DNA of 64,000 bases, taken from positions 62,001 to 126,000 of the forward strand of contig NZ_JAKREU010000005.1 in NCBI RefSeq assembly GCF_022664435.1, written 5' to 3'. Shown here piece by piece: positions 9,512 to 18,619 of the stretch. The position numbers and the translations under genes were made by a program. Position 1 is the stretch's first letter; every line of letters starts with the position of its first letter. This stretch comes from Sphingomonas panni (GTDB lineage Bacteria; Pseudomonadota; Alphaproteobacteria; Sphingomonadales; Sphingomonadaceae). The notes beneath the pieces are model-generated. The model was not told the origin of the DNA. It made no database searches and saw only the letters and a program-made list of their open reading frames with translations.

Positions 9512-11727
9512 GGCAACGTTACGCGGATGCTGGCGAACACGGTGCGCGGCGCTCCATAATAATTGCCCCGCCCGGTCGACGAGATACGGGCATAATAGCT
9601 GCGATCAAACAGATTGTTGACGTTGAGCGCCAGCGAAAGATTGTCCGTCAGCCGGTAACCGGCACGCAGGTCGGCCACGGCATAGGCTCCCTGCCGGACG
9701 ATCGACGACCGGGTGCGCAGGGTGCCATCGGCATTGAGAATCGCCGGATTGCCGCTCCAGGTCGAATCGAACCACGTCACGCCGGCACCGATGCTGGCAC
9801 CGGCAAGCGACCCGTCCGATACCTCGTAGTTGGAATACAGCTTGACCATATGTTCCGGGATTACCGGCAACAGGCTCAGCCCTTCCAGTACCGGATTGGC
9901 GTCCTCCAGATATTTCGTCCGGGTGAAGCTGTACCCGCCATTGACCCGCCAGCCGGGCAGGATTTCGCCGCTGGCCTCCGCCTCGACACCACGCGCGCGG
10001 ACCTTGCCGGCCTGATAGACCAGAGTCGGTAGGTTCGGATCGTTGATGGTGCGGTTAGTCTGCGTGATCTGGTACAGCGCCGCTGATAGCAGCAGCCGCT
10101 TGTCCATCAGCGACAGCTTCGTCCCGGCTTCATATTGCTCGCCGATCAGCGGTTCCAGCTTGCGTCCGTCGGGGCGGACCCGGCCGGGTGAGGATTGCGG
10201 CGTGAAGCTGTCGGCATAGCTGGCATAGACGTTCAGGTCGGGGGTCACGTCCCAGACCACCCCGGCATAGGGCGTGAAGCGTTCGTCGAAGCCGTACCGC
10301 GTCGGCAGCGGGATCGCGCCGCTCGCGACGCGGGTCGTAATGATGGTCGTGTCCCACCAGGTCATGCGACCACCGCCAACTAGTGTAAGACCCGCCAGCG
10401 GGCTCAGGCGCAATTGACCGTAGATGCCATATTGTTCGACGTCCGTCGCCGACCCGCCATAGACTTGCCGAACGAGGCCGTTCGGCCCCTGATAAGCAGG
10501 CAACGGGCCATAGGGATCGAGCGGCGGTTCCGCCGGCGAGACCGGGTTCAGGACGTCGATCTGCGCATAGTTGGACAAGCGGGTATAGTCCGACGTCGCG
10601 GAACTCGCCTGATAGTCGGCGCCGACGATCAACGTTTGTTCCCGCCCGAAGGCAGGAAAGCTGCCTACCCCGTTGAAATCGAACGACCGGGTCTGCATCC
10701 GGGTGTCGCCGCGATAGGCGATATGGTTGGTACGGCCGTTTGTCGGCGTGATCGGCTGATTGCCGATATAGCTGTATATGTCGGTGCGGCCGACCTCGGT
10801 CAGCATGGCCGTTCCCCGCAGGGTCCAGCGATCGCCGATCCGGTGTGCTACCTCGACAAAGCCGTTCCAGCTTTCGGCCCGGAAGCGATTCCAGTCGGCA
10901 CCGAGATAGGTCGAGCGTCGCACGTCGAGCAAGCGGCCTTCGCTCCCGTCCGCCCCGCCGATATAGCCGGGCAGACCGGACTGTATCGCAGGCTTGAACA
11001 AGTCGTAGTTCCCGCCGACCGTGATCGTGGTGCTGTCGCCGATTTCGGTATCGGCAACGCCGAACGCGCCGAAGCGATAGCGATGGGCGACGTCGAAGAA
11101 CTGATCCTCATCGAGCAGCATCGCGCCCAACCGGACACCGGACCGATCGTCCAGTGGTGTCGACACGTCGACCTCGCCGCGAAACTTCTGATAGCTGCCA
11201 TAGCCGGCCATGGCAGCGACCCGGCGCGTGTCCAGCGGCCGTTTACGCACCAGATTGATGCTTCCGGCCGGATTGCCTGCCCCGCTGAACAATCCTGCGG
11301 GACCGCGCAGCACCTCTACCCGGTCATAGATGAACAGGTCCGGCAGCACAGAAGGCAAGGACAGCGTCGGAACGCCATCGACCAGATAGTTGCTGATGGT
11401 GAAGCCGCGCGACAGAAAGGACGGATCCTCGCTGCTGATACCGGTGATCGTGACACCGTTGGTGATCGTCAAGGCGTCTTCGAGCGTGAACAGGTTCCAC
11501 TGCTGCAACTGTTCCTGAGCGATCACAGTGATCGTATTGGGCACATCCTTAAGCGGCGTCACCGTCTTGCCCACGGCTTGGCCATAGCTCTTGCCCACGA
11601 CGACGATGTCATCGGCGCGCTGTTCTTCCGTCACCTCTTCCGTCGCCGGTTCGGCGAAGGCCGGTGCGACTGGCATAACACACGCTCCGAAACCCGCCAG
11701 CAACTTGCAACGAACCGAATGCTTCAC
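9508..11727 (-). CDS. TonB-dependent siderophore receptor
   Basis: A 739-aa outer-membrane receptor for an Fe(III)-siderophore. It has a signal peptide ending near APAFA, a TonB-box-like DDIVVVG near residue 39, and a plug domain with VPNTITVIAQEQL, LVDGVPT and VEVLRGPAGLFSGAGNPAG. The 22-strand barrel follows and includes NVYASYADSFTPQ and the NNLFDRSYYAR element near the C-terminus. The plug and barrel resemble the FhuE/FpvA siderophore class rather than sugar or vitamin receptors. It is first in the operon with DUF3649, PepSY and DUF3325. Two Fur-like sites lie just upstream. Confidence 0.95.
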   Translation of the reverse strand: MKHSVRCKLLAGFGACVMPVAPAFAEPATEEVTEEQRADDIVVVGKSYGQAVGKTVTPLKDVPNTITVIAQEQLQQWNLFTLEDALTITNGVTITGISSEDPSFLSRGFTISNYLVDGVPTLSLPSVLPDLFIYDRVEVLRGPAGLFSGAGNPAGSINLVRKRPLDTRRVAAMAGYGSYQKFRGEVDVSTPLDDRSGVRLGAMLLDEDQFFDVAHRYRFGAFGVADTEIGDSTTITVGGNYDLFKPAIQSGLPGYIGGADGSEGRLLDVRRSTYLGADWNRFRAESWNGFVEVAHRIGDRWTLRGTAMLTEVGRTDIYSYIGNQPITPTNGRTNHIAYRGDTRMQTRSFDFNGVGSFPAFGREQTLIVGADYQASSATSDYTRLSNYAQIDVLNPVSPAEPPLDPYGPLPAYQGPNGLVRQVYGGSATDVEQYGIYGQLRLSPLAGLTLVGGGRMTWWDTTIITTRVASGAIPLPTRYGFDERFTPYAGVVWDVTPDLNVYASYADSFTPQSSPGRVRPDGRKLEPLIGEQYEAGTKLSLMDKRLLLSAALYQITQTNRTINDPNLPTLVYQAGKVRARGVEAEASGEILPGWRVNGGYSFTRTKYLEDANPVLEGLSLLPVIPEHMVKLYSNYEVSDGSLAGASIGAGVTWFDSTWSGNPAILNADGTLRTRSSIVRQGAYAVADLRAGYRLTDNLSLALNVNNLFDRSYYARISSTGRGNYYGAPRTVFASIRVTLP

Positions 11728-11737
11728 CCCAACCCCT

Positions 11738-11758
11738 TTTGCGAATCGCTTTCAATAT
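11738..11758. promoter_or_regulatory. Candidate Fur box near the siderophore receptor start
   Basis: The stretch tttgcgaatcgctttcaata lies 10-30 bp upstream of the receptor start and resembles the TGCGAATnnTTnTCA-type Fur sites common before proteobacterial siderophore receptors. The match is by eye only. Confidence 0.4.
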
Positions 11759-11798
11759 CAACGGCACTTAACGGGGGTCGCTGTTGAATGCAACGCTA

Positions 11799-11820
11799 TT
11801 GCGAGCTACTCTCATTATTA
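11799..11820. promoter_or_regulatory. Candidate Fur box in the divergent promoter region
   Basis: The stretch ttgcgagctactctcattat is a better match to the TGCGAAT-n-ATTCTCATT form of Fur operators. It sits midway between the receptor (start 11727) and the divergent DUF4198-like gene (start 11871), so one site could repress both genes when iron is sufficient. The call rests on pattern and context. Confidence 0.5.
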
Positions 11821-11870
11821 CTACTATCGGATGATCGGGCGGTTCGGTTTGCCCGTTGCAGGAGAATAAT

Positions 11871-12497
11871 ATGCGACGTTTGGCTGCGGTGATCGCGCTG
11901 GCAGTGCCGGCGACGGCAAATGCGCATGAGGTATGGGTCGAACGCGATGGCGCGGGGCCTGCGCGAATCTATCTCGGCGAACCGGCCGAAATCATGCCGA
12001 CCGGTGGCGATCCCGAGTTCAGGAACCTTGTCGCGCCCCGGATCGTCGGTCAAACTGCGACTAGGCAGGTACGTCGAGCGGGATTTATCGAGGTCGAAGT
12101 CGCGCCGGGCGATGTGCGCGTAACGGACGATTCCGTGTTCAAACCATGGGGCGATCCCGGCCCGAAGGAAGGCGTGGTCTATTACGCCCGCGCCGGGCGC
12201 AGTGAACCGGCTACGAAAATGGCGTATGAGATCGCGCCGCTAGCGGCCGGATCGAACCGTTTCGCCTTGCACCGCAACGGCAAGCCGGCCGGCGGGGCGA
12301 AGCTGACCCTGGTGACGCCGGAGCGCCGCAGCGTCGAACTGACCGCCGACGCCGACGGCAGCGTGGATGTGCCGGTGGCGGGAAAGGGCCGCTACCTGCT
12401 GACGGCGGCGCAGGTCGAAACCGGGAAATTGCGGGTCGCAGGTGGTGCGGTGGACAAGCTCCACCATATCGCCACCACGACGTTCGTCGTGGACTGA
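11871..12497 (+). CDS. DUF4198-like periplasmic protein
   Basis: A 208-aa exported protein. The signal peptide is residues 1-20, with cleavage likely after TANA just before HEVWVE; AHE/DxWxE at the mature N-terminus is typical of DUF4198. The C-terminal half (GKPAGGAKLTLVTP, GSVDVPVAGKGRYLL) looks like the Ig-like carrier domain seen in nickel/cobalt and iron-linked DUF4198 proteins. ATG 11871 has an AGGAG ribosome-binding site 6 bp upstream, which decides the start over a TTG at 11856. It diverges from the siderophore receptor, suggesting a metal-linked role. Confidence 0.75.
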   Translation: MRRLAAVIALAVPATANAHEVWVERDGAGPARIYLGEPAEIMPTGGDPEFRNLVAPRIVGQTATRQVRRAGFIEVEVAPGDVRVTDDSVFKPWGDPGPKEGVVYYARAGRSEPATKMAYEIAPLAAGSNRFALHRNGKPAGGAKLTLVTPERRSVELTADADGSVDVPVAGKGRYLLTAAQVETGKLRVAGGAVDKLHHIATTTFVVD

Positions 12498-12502
12498 CGG
12501 CG

Positions 12503-12530
12503 GGGCGGCGGGGCTGACACCCCGCCGCCC
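12503..12530. terminator. Hairpin between convergent genes
   Basis: A perfect 11-bp GC stem (12503-12513 with 12520-12530) closes a 6-nt loop between the DUF4198-like gene and the convergent esterase gene. There is no U-run, so termination efficiency is uncertain. Confidence 0.6.
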
Positions 12531-12535
12531 GACAA

Positions 12536-14494
12536 TCAGCGCACTGGCAGCGTGAACGGTGCAGCCGGCAGGTCGGCACCGTCGAACAGGTTCACGAACG
12601 GCGCATCGGACCACGCATAGCGGATCGCCGTCACCTCCGGCCAATTGGCACCGGGCAAGACGACCGTATCGCCCTGAACCGTCCCGTCGACGAAGCTGCA
12701 GGTTGTTCCCGTACACCGTTCGAAACCGATCGCCGACGCGCCGCCATAGCGCTGCAGCCCGTTCGTGACATTGCGAAAGCGAACGACGATATCGCTTCCC
12801 TGTCGTACCGCGTCGGCCGCTTCCGGGCCGCTGCGCAGGCCGGGGTGGCGATAGGCGACGACCCGTGCCAGCCGGGCGAGGCGTTCGCCCACCACCTTTT
12901 TCTGTGCGGGGTGAATGTCGAACCGATCGCCGATATCGAGCGTCACGGCCAGCCCGGCATGGGCGTCGGCTGCGACTGCCTCTGCCTCCGCCTGACGCAG
13001 GGCCGCCCAGCCGGAATCGATGGGTACCGTCTGCGGCTTGCCGAACGCGGTCAGCTGCACGACGAAAAAGGGCAGATCGGGCTGCGCGAAGTTACGCCGC
13101 CAGTCGGCCATCAGGTTGGTCAGCAAACCGCGATAGGCCCCCGCCTCCCCGGTATTCGACTCGCCCTGATACCATGCCGCGAGCTTCAGACCGTATCCGG
13201 AAAGCGGGGCGATCATGCCGTTGTACAGGGTCGTGAGGCTGTTGGGCACTTCCCACGGTGCGGGCGCGATCTGGGCATCCTTGATGGGGCTGCCGAGGCG
13301 ATAGCGCCATGGGCCGTTCAACGGGACCGAGCGGCCATCGTTCAGGCCGATCGCGCGGTTGGTCGTGTTGGTGAACGCCATGCGCCCATTCGCCCCGACC
13401 GCACGGATCGCGACTACGTTGCGTCCCGGTTTCAGAACGCCGGCCGGAAATTCGTAATTGCGCCAGACCCAATCGACGCTGCCACCACCGACATAGCGCC
13501 CGTTGATATAGGTTTCGTCGAACTTCCCGATCGGCCCAAGCTGAATGCGCTTCGCCGCGGCAACCTGTTCAGATGTCAGGTCGACGACGGTCCGCAGCCA
13601 GACCACGCCGTCCAGCCCGGTGCGGTCGGCGGCGGGTAGCTGGCCGTCATCGGCGGGCAGCGTCGTCCAGCTTCGGTCGTCGAAGGTCGCGGCACGGAAC
13701 GCCAGCTCCTGCTTCGCCGCCGGGTCATAGGCTTCCCACGCCCGTTCGCGGCGCGCGCCTTCCCGTGCGATCGCCTCGGCCGGGTTGGAGCCATAGGTAG
13801 CGACGGTGGCCAAGCGATCGGCGAAGCCCGGCAGCTTGCCGAGCGAAGGCGCGCTGATCCAGCTTTCGATCCGGGTGCCGCCCCATTCCGACGCGATGAA
13901 CCCCATCGGCACCTGTTCGGTCGCGCGGAGTGAGCGCGCCATGAAGTAGCAGACCGCCGACGCATCGCCGACGGTTTCCGGCGTCACCGCCTTCCACTCC
14001 GCCCGCGTCGGCAGGTCGGCGGCGGGCGCCGGAACACTCGTGTCGGGGATCGTCACGAAGCGGAGTTGTGCATCGTTCGACGACGGTACGACCTCCAGTC
14101 CGGTGGCATGACGAATCTGGAATTCCATGTTCGACTGCCCGCCGCACAGGAATACGTCGCCGACCAGCACGTCCGATATCTGCTGCGTGGGCGCACCCGT
14201 CGCGCCGCCGATCGACAGGGTATAGGGGCCGCCCGCCGTCATCGCCGGCAACGTCGCGCGCCATTTGCCATCGCTTGCCGCGCGCGCCGTGACGCTGCGT
14301 TCGCCAAGCTTCACCGTCACCGTCTCTCCCGGCGCGGCGGTGCCCCAGAGGGTGATCGGCCGGTCGCGTTGCAGCACGGCGTGGTCGCCAAAGATATTGG
14401 CAAAGGCGGGCACGGTCGACTGCGCCAGTGCGGGCGCGCTTCCCGCCAACAGTGCGGCGGTCAACCCTGCCGCCCATACCGTGAACGAACGCAT
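12536..14494 (-). CDS. Sialate O-acetylesterase / acetyl-xylan esterase family protein
   Basis: A 652-aa exported SGNH-type esterase. The signal peptide ends in APALAQ near residue 24. The catalytic serine block GGQSNMEFQI lies near residue 118, AWYQGESNTGE near residue 440, and the Asp/His block DIGDRFDIHPAQK near residue 520. An inserted jelly-roll domain (WLRTVVDLTSEQ, QLGPIGKFDETYINGRYVGG) is typical of the family. Relatives remove O-acetyl groups from sialic acids or hemicellulose; beside GH43 and GH27 genes, hemicellulose deacetylation is more likely. The start at 14494 is the ATG before the signal peptide. Confidence 0.9.
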   Translation of the reverse strand: MRSFTVWAAGLTAALLAGSAPALAQSTVPAFANIFGDHAVLQRDRPITLWGTAAPGETVTVKLGERSVTARAASDGKWRATLPAMTAGGPYTLSIGGATGAPTQQISDVLVGDVFLCGGQSNMEFQIRHATGLEVVPSSNDAQLRFVTIPDTSVPAPAADLPTRAEWKAVTPETVGDASAVCYFMARSLRATEQVPMGFIASEWGGTRIESWISAPSLGKLPGFADRLATVATYGSNPAEAIAREGARRERAWEAYDPAAKQELAFRAATFDDRSWTTLPADDGQLPAADRTGLDGVVWLRTVVDLTSEQVAAAKRIQLGPIGKFDETYINGRYVGGGSVDWVWRNYEFPAGVLKPGRNVVAIRAVGANGRMAFTNTTNRAIGLNDGRSVPLNGPWRYRLGSPIKDAQIAPAPWEVPNSLTTLYNGMIAPLSGYGLKLAAWYQGESNTGEAGAYRGLLTNLMADWRRNFAQPDLPFFVVQLTAFGKPQTVPIDSGWAALRQAEAEAVAADAHAGLAVTLDIGDRFDIHPAQKKVVGERLARLARVVAYRHPGLRSGPEAADAVRQGSDIVVRFRNVTNGLQRYGGASAIGFERCTGTTCSFVDGTVQGDTVVLPGANWPEVTAIRYAWSDAPFVNLFDGADLPAAPFTLPVR

Positions 14495-14583
14495 ATCCTC
14501 TCCCCGATTCGCTGTGAGCGCTACCATGGCAAAGGCTGCGTGCCGGCGCCAGTCGGGGCACGTACCCAAGCGGGGAATGGCGC

Positions 14584-15366
14584 TCAGCCCATGGCGGATC
14601 GCGTATCGTCGAGCGCGAGCGACACCAGTGCGGTCATCGCCTCTTCCGCCGCGCGCGGATCGCCTGCCACCACTGCGTCGAACACCCGCGCATGGTCGGG
14701 CACCGGATCCCGCGGCAAGGCGCGTTGGCGCTGCTTGAACTGGGTCGTCCAGTTGACCGCCGCGCCGATACTGGCGCTGAGCGCGACGAACGTCTCGTTA
14801 TGGGTGGCATAAATCAGCGCGTCGTGGAAATCGCGGTCCGCCGCCCGTCCGGCTTCGGTCGCCAGCGTGTGGCGACGCATCCCGGCAAGCGCGGTCTTCA
14901 ACGCCTTGATGTCGTCCTTGTCCCGCCGTTCCGCCGCGAGCCGGGCCACTGCCGGTTCGACCACCGAGCGCAATTCGAACAGTCCGCGCACGAATGCGAT
15001 GTTCGGTTCCCCTTCGAATGCCCAGGCGAGAACCGTCGGGTCGAGGAAATTCCAGCGTCGCCGCGGCAGGACGCGGGTACCGATCTTCGGACGGCTTTCG
15101 ACCAAGCCCTTTGCCGTCAATACCTGCACCGCCTCACGATACGCACTGCGCGATACGTCGAGCGCCTCGGCATTGGCGACCTCTCCGGTCAGCAATTCGC
15201 CTGGTGCGATCCGACCGGACACGATGGCCGTGCCCAGATAGTGCGCGACTGCGCCACGCAGACGACGACCGGACCCCTTGCGCGATGATCCGGCATGGTC
15301 GCCCAGCGCGCCAGTGGTTTCCGAATCCGCCATGGCGGCGTCGTCCAGTGCGTCGTCCGTGTTCAC
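14584..15366 (-). CDS. GntR/FadR-family transcriptional regulator
   Basis: A 260-aa regulator. The N-terminal winged helix (residues about 35-100) includes RIAPGELLTGEVANAEAL and SRSAYREAVQVLTAKGLV. The C-terminal all-helical FCD ligand domain has the metal-binding pattern FHDALIYATHN. The GTG at 15366 has a GAGGGA ribosome-binding site 7 bp upstream and is preferred over a TTG ten codons earlier. Members of this type sense uronates or other sugar acids. Its position between the esterase and the divergent glycosidase operon makes it the likely local repressor. Confidence 0.88.
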   Translation of the reverse strand: MNTDDALDDAAMADSETTGALGDHAGSSRKGSGRRLRGAVAHYLGTAIVSGRIAPGELLTGEVANAEALDVSRSAYREAVQVLTAKGLVESRPKIGTRVLPRRRWNFLDPTVLAWAFEGEPNIAFVRGLFELRSVVEPAVARLAAERRDKDDIKALKTALAGMRRHTLATEAGRAADRDFHDALIYATHNETFVALSASIGAAVNWTTQFKQRQRALPRDPVPDHARVFDAVVAGDPRAAEEAMTALVSLALDDTRSAMG

Positions 15367-15416
15367 GAAGCTTCCCTCACCCTTGGTCCCGATCAACGCG
15401 AAACGCCGTCACCGAA

Positions 15417-15424
15417 TTGTACAA
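15417..15424. promoter_or_regulatory. Candidate FadR-type operator
   Basis: The palindrome TTGTACAA lies about 50 bp upstream of the regulator start, in the 285-bp divergent region before the GH43 operon. It matches the TnGTnnACnA pattern recognised by many FadR-subfamily regulators. No second copy is obvious nearer the GH43 start. The rest of the 15367-15651 gap contains no gene. Confidence 0.45.
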
Positions 15425-15651
15425 CTAAAGTCACGCTGCCGTCCGACGGGACGGTGGCATCGGCACGCTAGGCACGCGAACCGCCGCCGTCAAACGTCAG
15501 GCCAGTGCAGCACCACTAACCGACGGAAAGATCGATCATCGGTTGGGCAAATCTCAGCCGGAACCGCCCGACAAAAGGCGTTGACCGATGGATGCGACCC
15601 AAATACCCAGACTAATAGCGAGCGTCAGACATCGCTGTCAGGGGGGATGCA

Positions 15652-17235
15652 ATGCGGGGTTCGACTGCAGCGGGCATGGCGTTGGCGACACTCGCGCTGC
15701 TGGCGGGCGGCTCAAGTTCGGCCCAAATGTGGCGAGCGGATCAGGGCGACGGCACCTATCGCAACCCGTTACTGTTTGCCGACTATCCCGATCCCGACAT
15801 CATCCGCGTCGGCAACGACTATTATTTCGTCACCACGACCTTCGCCAATGCGCCCGGGCTGACGTTGCTGCGTTCGAAGGATCTGGTGAACTGGCAGATT
15901 TTCAGCCATGTCGTGCCGCGATTGGACGACCGGCCCGAATATTGGCTGGCCGAGGGCAAGGATGCGTATCGCCGCGGTCTGTTCGCCGCCAGCCTGCGCT
16001 TCCATGGCGATATGTTCTATGTCGTGGTTACCCCGGTCGGACAGAACACCCGCATCTATCGCGCCCGCGACCCACGCGGTCCGTGGGTAATGAACGAGTT
16101 GGACCGGGAAGCATTCGATCCCGGCCTGTTCATCGAAGGCGACGGGACCGGCTATATCGCCACGTCGATCGGATCGGACGGTACGATCCGCCTGCTGAAA
16201 CTGGACCCCGCCTTTCGGCGGGTCGTCGACGATCGCAAGGTGCATTATATTGCCGGCGCGGAAGGGTCGAAGATCGTCCGGCGCGGCAGCTATTATTATC
16301 TGTTCAACGCCATTCCCCGTCGGCTGGGGCTGACGGTATCGCGTGCCCGAAGCCTCTATGGCCCATGGGAGACGCGGCCGCAGATCGACGACCGGAGTGG
16401 CGGGCATCAGGGCGCGCTGGTCGATACCGCCGATGGTAGATGGGTCGGCTTCGTCATGCTCGATGCCGGCGCGATCGGGCGAACGACGAATTTGAGTCCA
16501 ATCTTTTGGCAGGACGACTGGCCCGTGTGGGGCACGCCCGACGCGCCGAACCGGGTACCCGTCCGTGCGGCGAAGCCGATTGACGGCTTCCCCTTCGCCG
16601 AGCCGGCGACATCCGACGATTTCTCCGCCCGGCAGCTGGGCAGTCAGTGGCAGTGGAACCATAACCCGGACGACGCCCGCTGGTCACTGCGTGAACGACC
16701 GGGCTTTCTGAGGCTCCGGCCGACCCGTGCCGAGGGCCTCTGGTCCGCGCGCAACACGCTGACGCAAAAGGCACAGGGACCGCGCAGTCGGGCGGAGGTC
16801 AAGCTGGACATCGGACATGTCGCACCCGGCGATCGCTGCGGCTTCGGTACGTTCGGCCAATATAGCGCAACGTTGGCAGTCACCCGCGACGCAGCGGGCA
16901 GGCCAAGCCTGTCGATGGACGTGATCGAAAGTACCGACAAGGGACCTTCGATCGACCGTCGTGTCACGGCGGTGCCATTTGCCGGCAGGACGCTGTGGAT
17001 CGGTCTCGACCTCGACTTTACCACCGACCGCGGTCGGCTGTCCTATAGTGGCGACGGGGTAGAGTGGCAGGCTGCGGGTGGCGACTTCCCGCTCGCCTTC
17101 GCATGGCGCACCGGCACCTTTCAGGGACAGCAGATGGCGCTGTCCTGCTACAATCCTGCACCGGGCAAGGGCTATCTCGACGTGGACAGCTTCCGCTTGC
17201 GGGCACTGCCGGACAGCAAATCGGGGAACAAGTGA
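15652..17235 (+). CDS. Glycoside hydrolase family 43 (xylosidase/arabinofuranosidase type)
   Basis: A 527-aa exported enzyme. The signal peptide ends near SSSAQ (residue 25). The five-bladed propeller begins TYRNPLLFADYPDPDIIRVG, whose first Asp in YPDPD is the expected general base. FDPGLFIEGDG near residue 158 gives the pKa-modulating Asp, and AGAEGSKIVRRG near residue 203 the acid Glu. A C-terminal beta-sandwich (from about residue 325, ATSDDFSARQLGSQWQWNHNPD) is the GH43 C2 type. Likely activity is on xylo- or arabino-oligosaccharides. A strong GGGGGG ribosome-binding site precedes the ATG. It is first of a three-gene plus-strand operon. Confidence 0.92.
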   Translation: MRGSTAAGMALATLALLAGGSSSAQMWRADQGDGTYRNPLLFADYPDPDIIRVGNDYYFVTTTFANAPGLTLLRSKDLVNWQIFSHVVPRLDDRPEYWLAEGKDAYRRGLFAASLRFHGDMFYVVVTPVGQNTRIYRARDPRGPWVMNELDREAFDPGLFIEGDGTGYIATSIGSDGTIRLLKLDPAFRRVVDDRKVHYIAGAEGSKIVRRGSYYYLFNAIPRRLGLTVSRARSLYGPWETRPQIDDRSGGHQGALVDTADGRWVGFVMLDAGAIGRTTNLSPIFWQDDWPVWGTPDAPNRVPVRAAKPIDGFPFAEPATSDDFSARQLGSQWQWNHNPDDARWSLRERPGFLRLRPTRAEGLWSARNTLTQKAQGPRSRAEVKLDIGHVAPGDRCGFGTFGQYSATLAVTRDAAGRPSLSMDVIESTDKGPSIDRRVTAVPFAGRTLWIGLDLDFTTDRGRLSYSGDGVEWQAAGGDFPLAFAWRTGTFQGQQMALSCYNPAPGKGYLDVDSFRLRALPDSKSGNK

Positions 17236-17236
17236 C

Positions 17237-18586
17237 GTGACCGCAGACATTACCCGCCGGACCCTGATCGCCGGGGCTGCGATCGCACCCGCCATTGCCG
17301 GCCCCGCCCGTGCAGCGCCGCGCACCCGGCCACAGCTCGCCCCGACGCCACCGATGGGTTGGAACAGCTGGAACAGTTTCGCGACGACCATCACCGAAGC
17401 ACAGGCGATGGAGACGGCGGCGATCATGCGCGACCGGCTGCTGCCCGCCGGCTATTCGATCTTCACCATCGATATCCAGTGGTATGAGCCGGGCGCGACT
17501 GGATATGCCTATCGCGCCGATGCCGTGCCGGTTCTGGACGATCATGGCCGGTTGCAACCCGATTCCGTTCGCTTCCCGTCCGCCGCCAATGGCAAGGGCT
17601 TTCGCGCCATCGCCGACCGGGTCCATGCGATGGGCCTGCAATTCGGCATCCATCTGATGCGCGGTATCCCGCGCGAAGCGGTGCGGCGCAACCTGCCCGT
17701 CCTCGGCACCCGTTACCGTGCGCAGGACATCGCCGACCGGACCAGCATCTGTTCGTGGAACAGCGACATGTATGGCGTCGACATGCGCCATCCCGGAGCG
17801 CAGGCCTATTACGACAGCGTGTTCGCGCAATATGCCGATTGGGGCGTCGACCTGGTGAAGATGGACGATATGAGCCGCCCCTATGACGCCCATGCGCCGG
17901 AGATCGAGGCGGCGAGCAAGGCGATCGCCAACTCCGGCCGCCCCATCCTGCTGAGCCTGTCGCCCGGCGAGACCCCGCTGGCCAGCGCCGACCATGTCCG
18001 GGCGCACGCGCAGATGTGGCGGATCAGCGACGATTTCTGGGACGAATGGCCGCTGCTCGACGCGCAGTTCGTCCGGCTCGAAAATTGGCAGCGCTTCGCT
18101 GGTCCCGGTGGCTGGCCCGACGCCGACATGCTGCCGCTGGGTCGGCTGGCGCTGGGCCAGCGCGATACGAAGTTCACCCCCGCCGAACAACGGACGCTGA
18201 TGACGCTGTGGTCGATCGCGCGCTCGCCGCTCATCATGGGGGGAGACCTGCGCCATCTCGACACGGCGACGCTCGACCTGCTGACCAACCCGGAAGTCAT
18301 TGCGGTCAACCAGACTAGCTCGGCGAACCGCCCGCTGTATGTGCAGGACGGGATGCGGGCGTGGACCGCGCGCAGCCCCGGCGGGTCGACCTATCTGGCG
18401 CTATTCAATCCGGGCGACAAGCCGTCGCGACCCGGCGTCGATCTACGCTGGCTGAAGCTGCGCGGGCCGGTCCGGGTACGCGACCTGTGGGCACGCCACG
18501 ACATCGGTACCGTGGCGAACCGGGTCGAAGCCGATGTAGCACCGCACGGCGCGGCACTGTTCCGCCTCGACGGTGCCAGTGCCTGA
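17237..18586 (+). CDS. Glycoside hydrolase family 27 (alpha-galactosidase type)
   Basis: A 449-aa exported enzyme starting with GTG one base after the previous stop. The N-terminal DITRRTLIAGAA looks like a Tat signal. Catalytic landmarks are PPMGWNSWNSF near residue 36, FTIDIQWYEP, FGIHLMRGIPREAV, the nucleophile region VDLVKMDDMS near residue 212, and the acid/base region WRISDDFWDEW near residue 260. RSPLIMGGDLRHLD and a small C-terminal beta domain complete it. The expected reaction is release of alpha-galactosyl (or related) side chains. Tight spacing indicates one transcript with both GH43 genes. Confidence 0.92.
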   Translation: MTADITRRTLIAGAAIAPAIAGPARAAPRTRPQLAPTPPMGWNSWNSFATTITEAQAMETAAIMRDRLLPAGYSIFTIDIQWYEPGATGYAYRADAVPVLDDHGRLQPDSVRFPSAANGKGFRAIADRVHAMGLQFGIHLMRGIPREAVRRNLPVLGTRYRAQDIADRTSICSWNSDMYGVDMRHPGAQAYYDSVFAQYADWGVDLVKMDDMSRPYDAHAPEIEAASKAIANSGRPILLSLSPGETPLASADHVRAHAQMWRISDDFWDEWPLLDAQFVRLENWQRFAGPGGWPDADMLPLGRLALGQRDTKFTPAEQRTLMTLWSIARSPLIMGGDLRHLDTATLDLLTNPEVIAVNQTSSANRPLYVQDGMRAWTARSPGGSTYLALFNPGDKPSRPGVDLRWLKLRGPVRVRDLWARHDIGTVANRVEADVAPHGAALFRLDGASA

Positions 18587-18619
18587 TCCTTTCCGAAGAT
18601 CGAATCGAAAGACCTGCCG

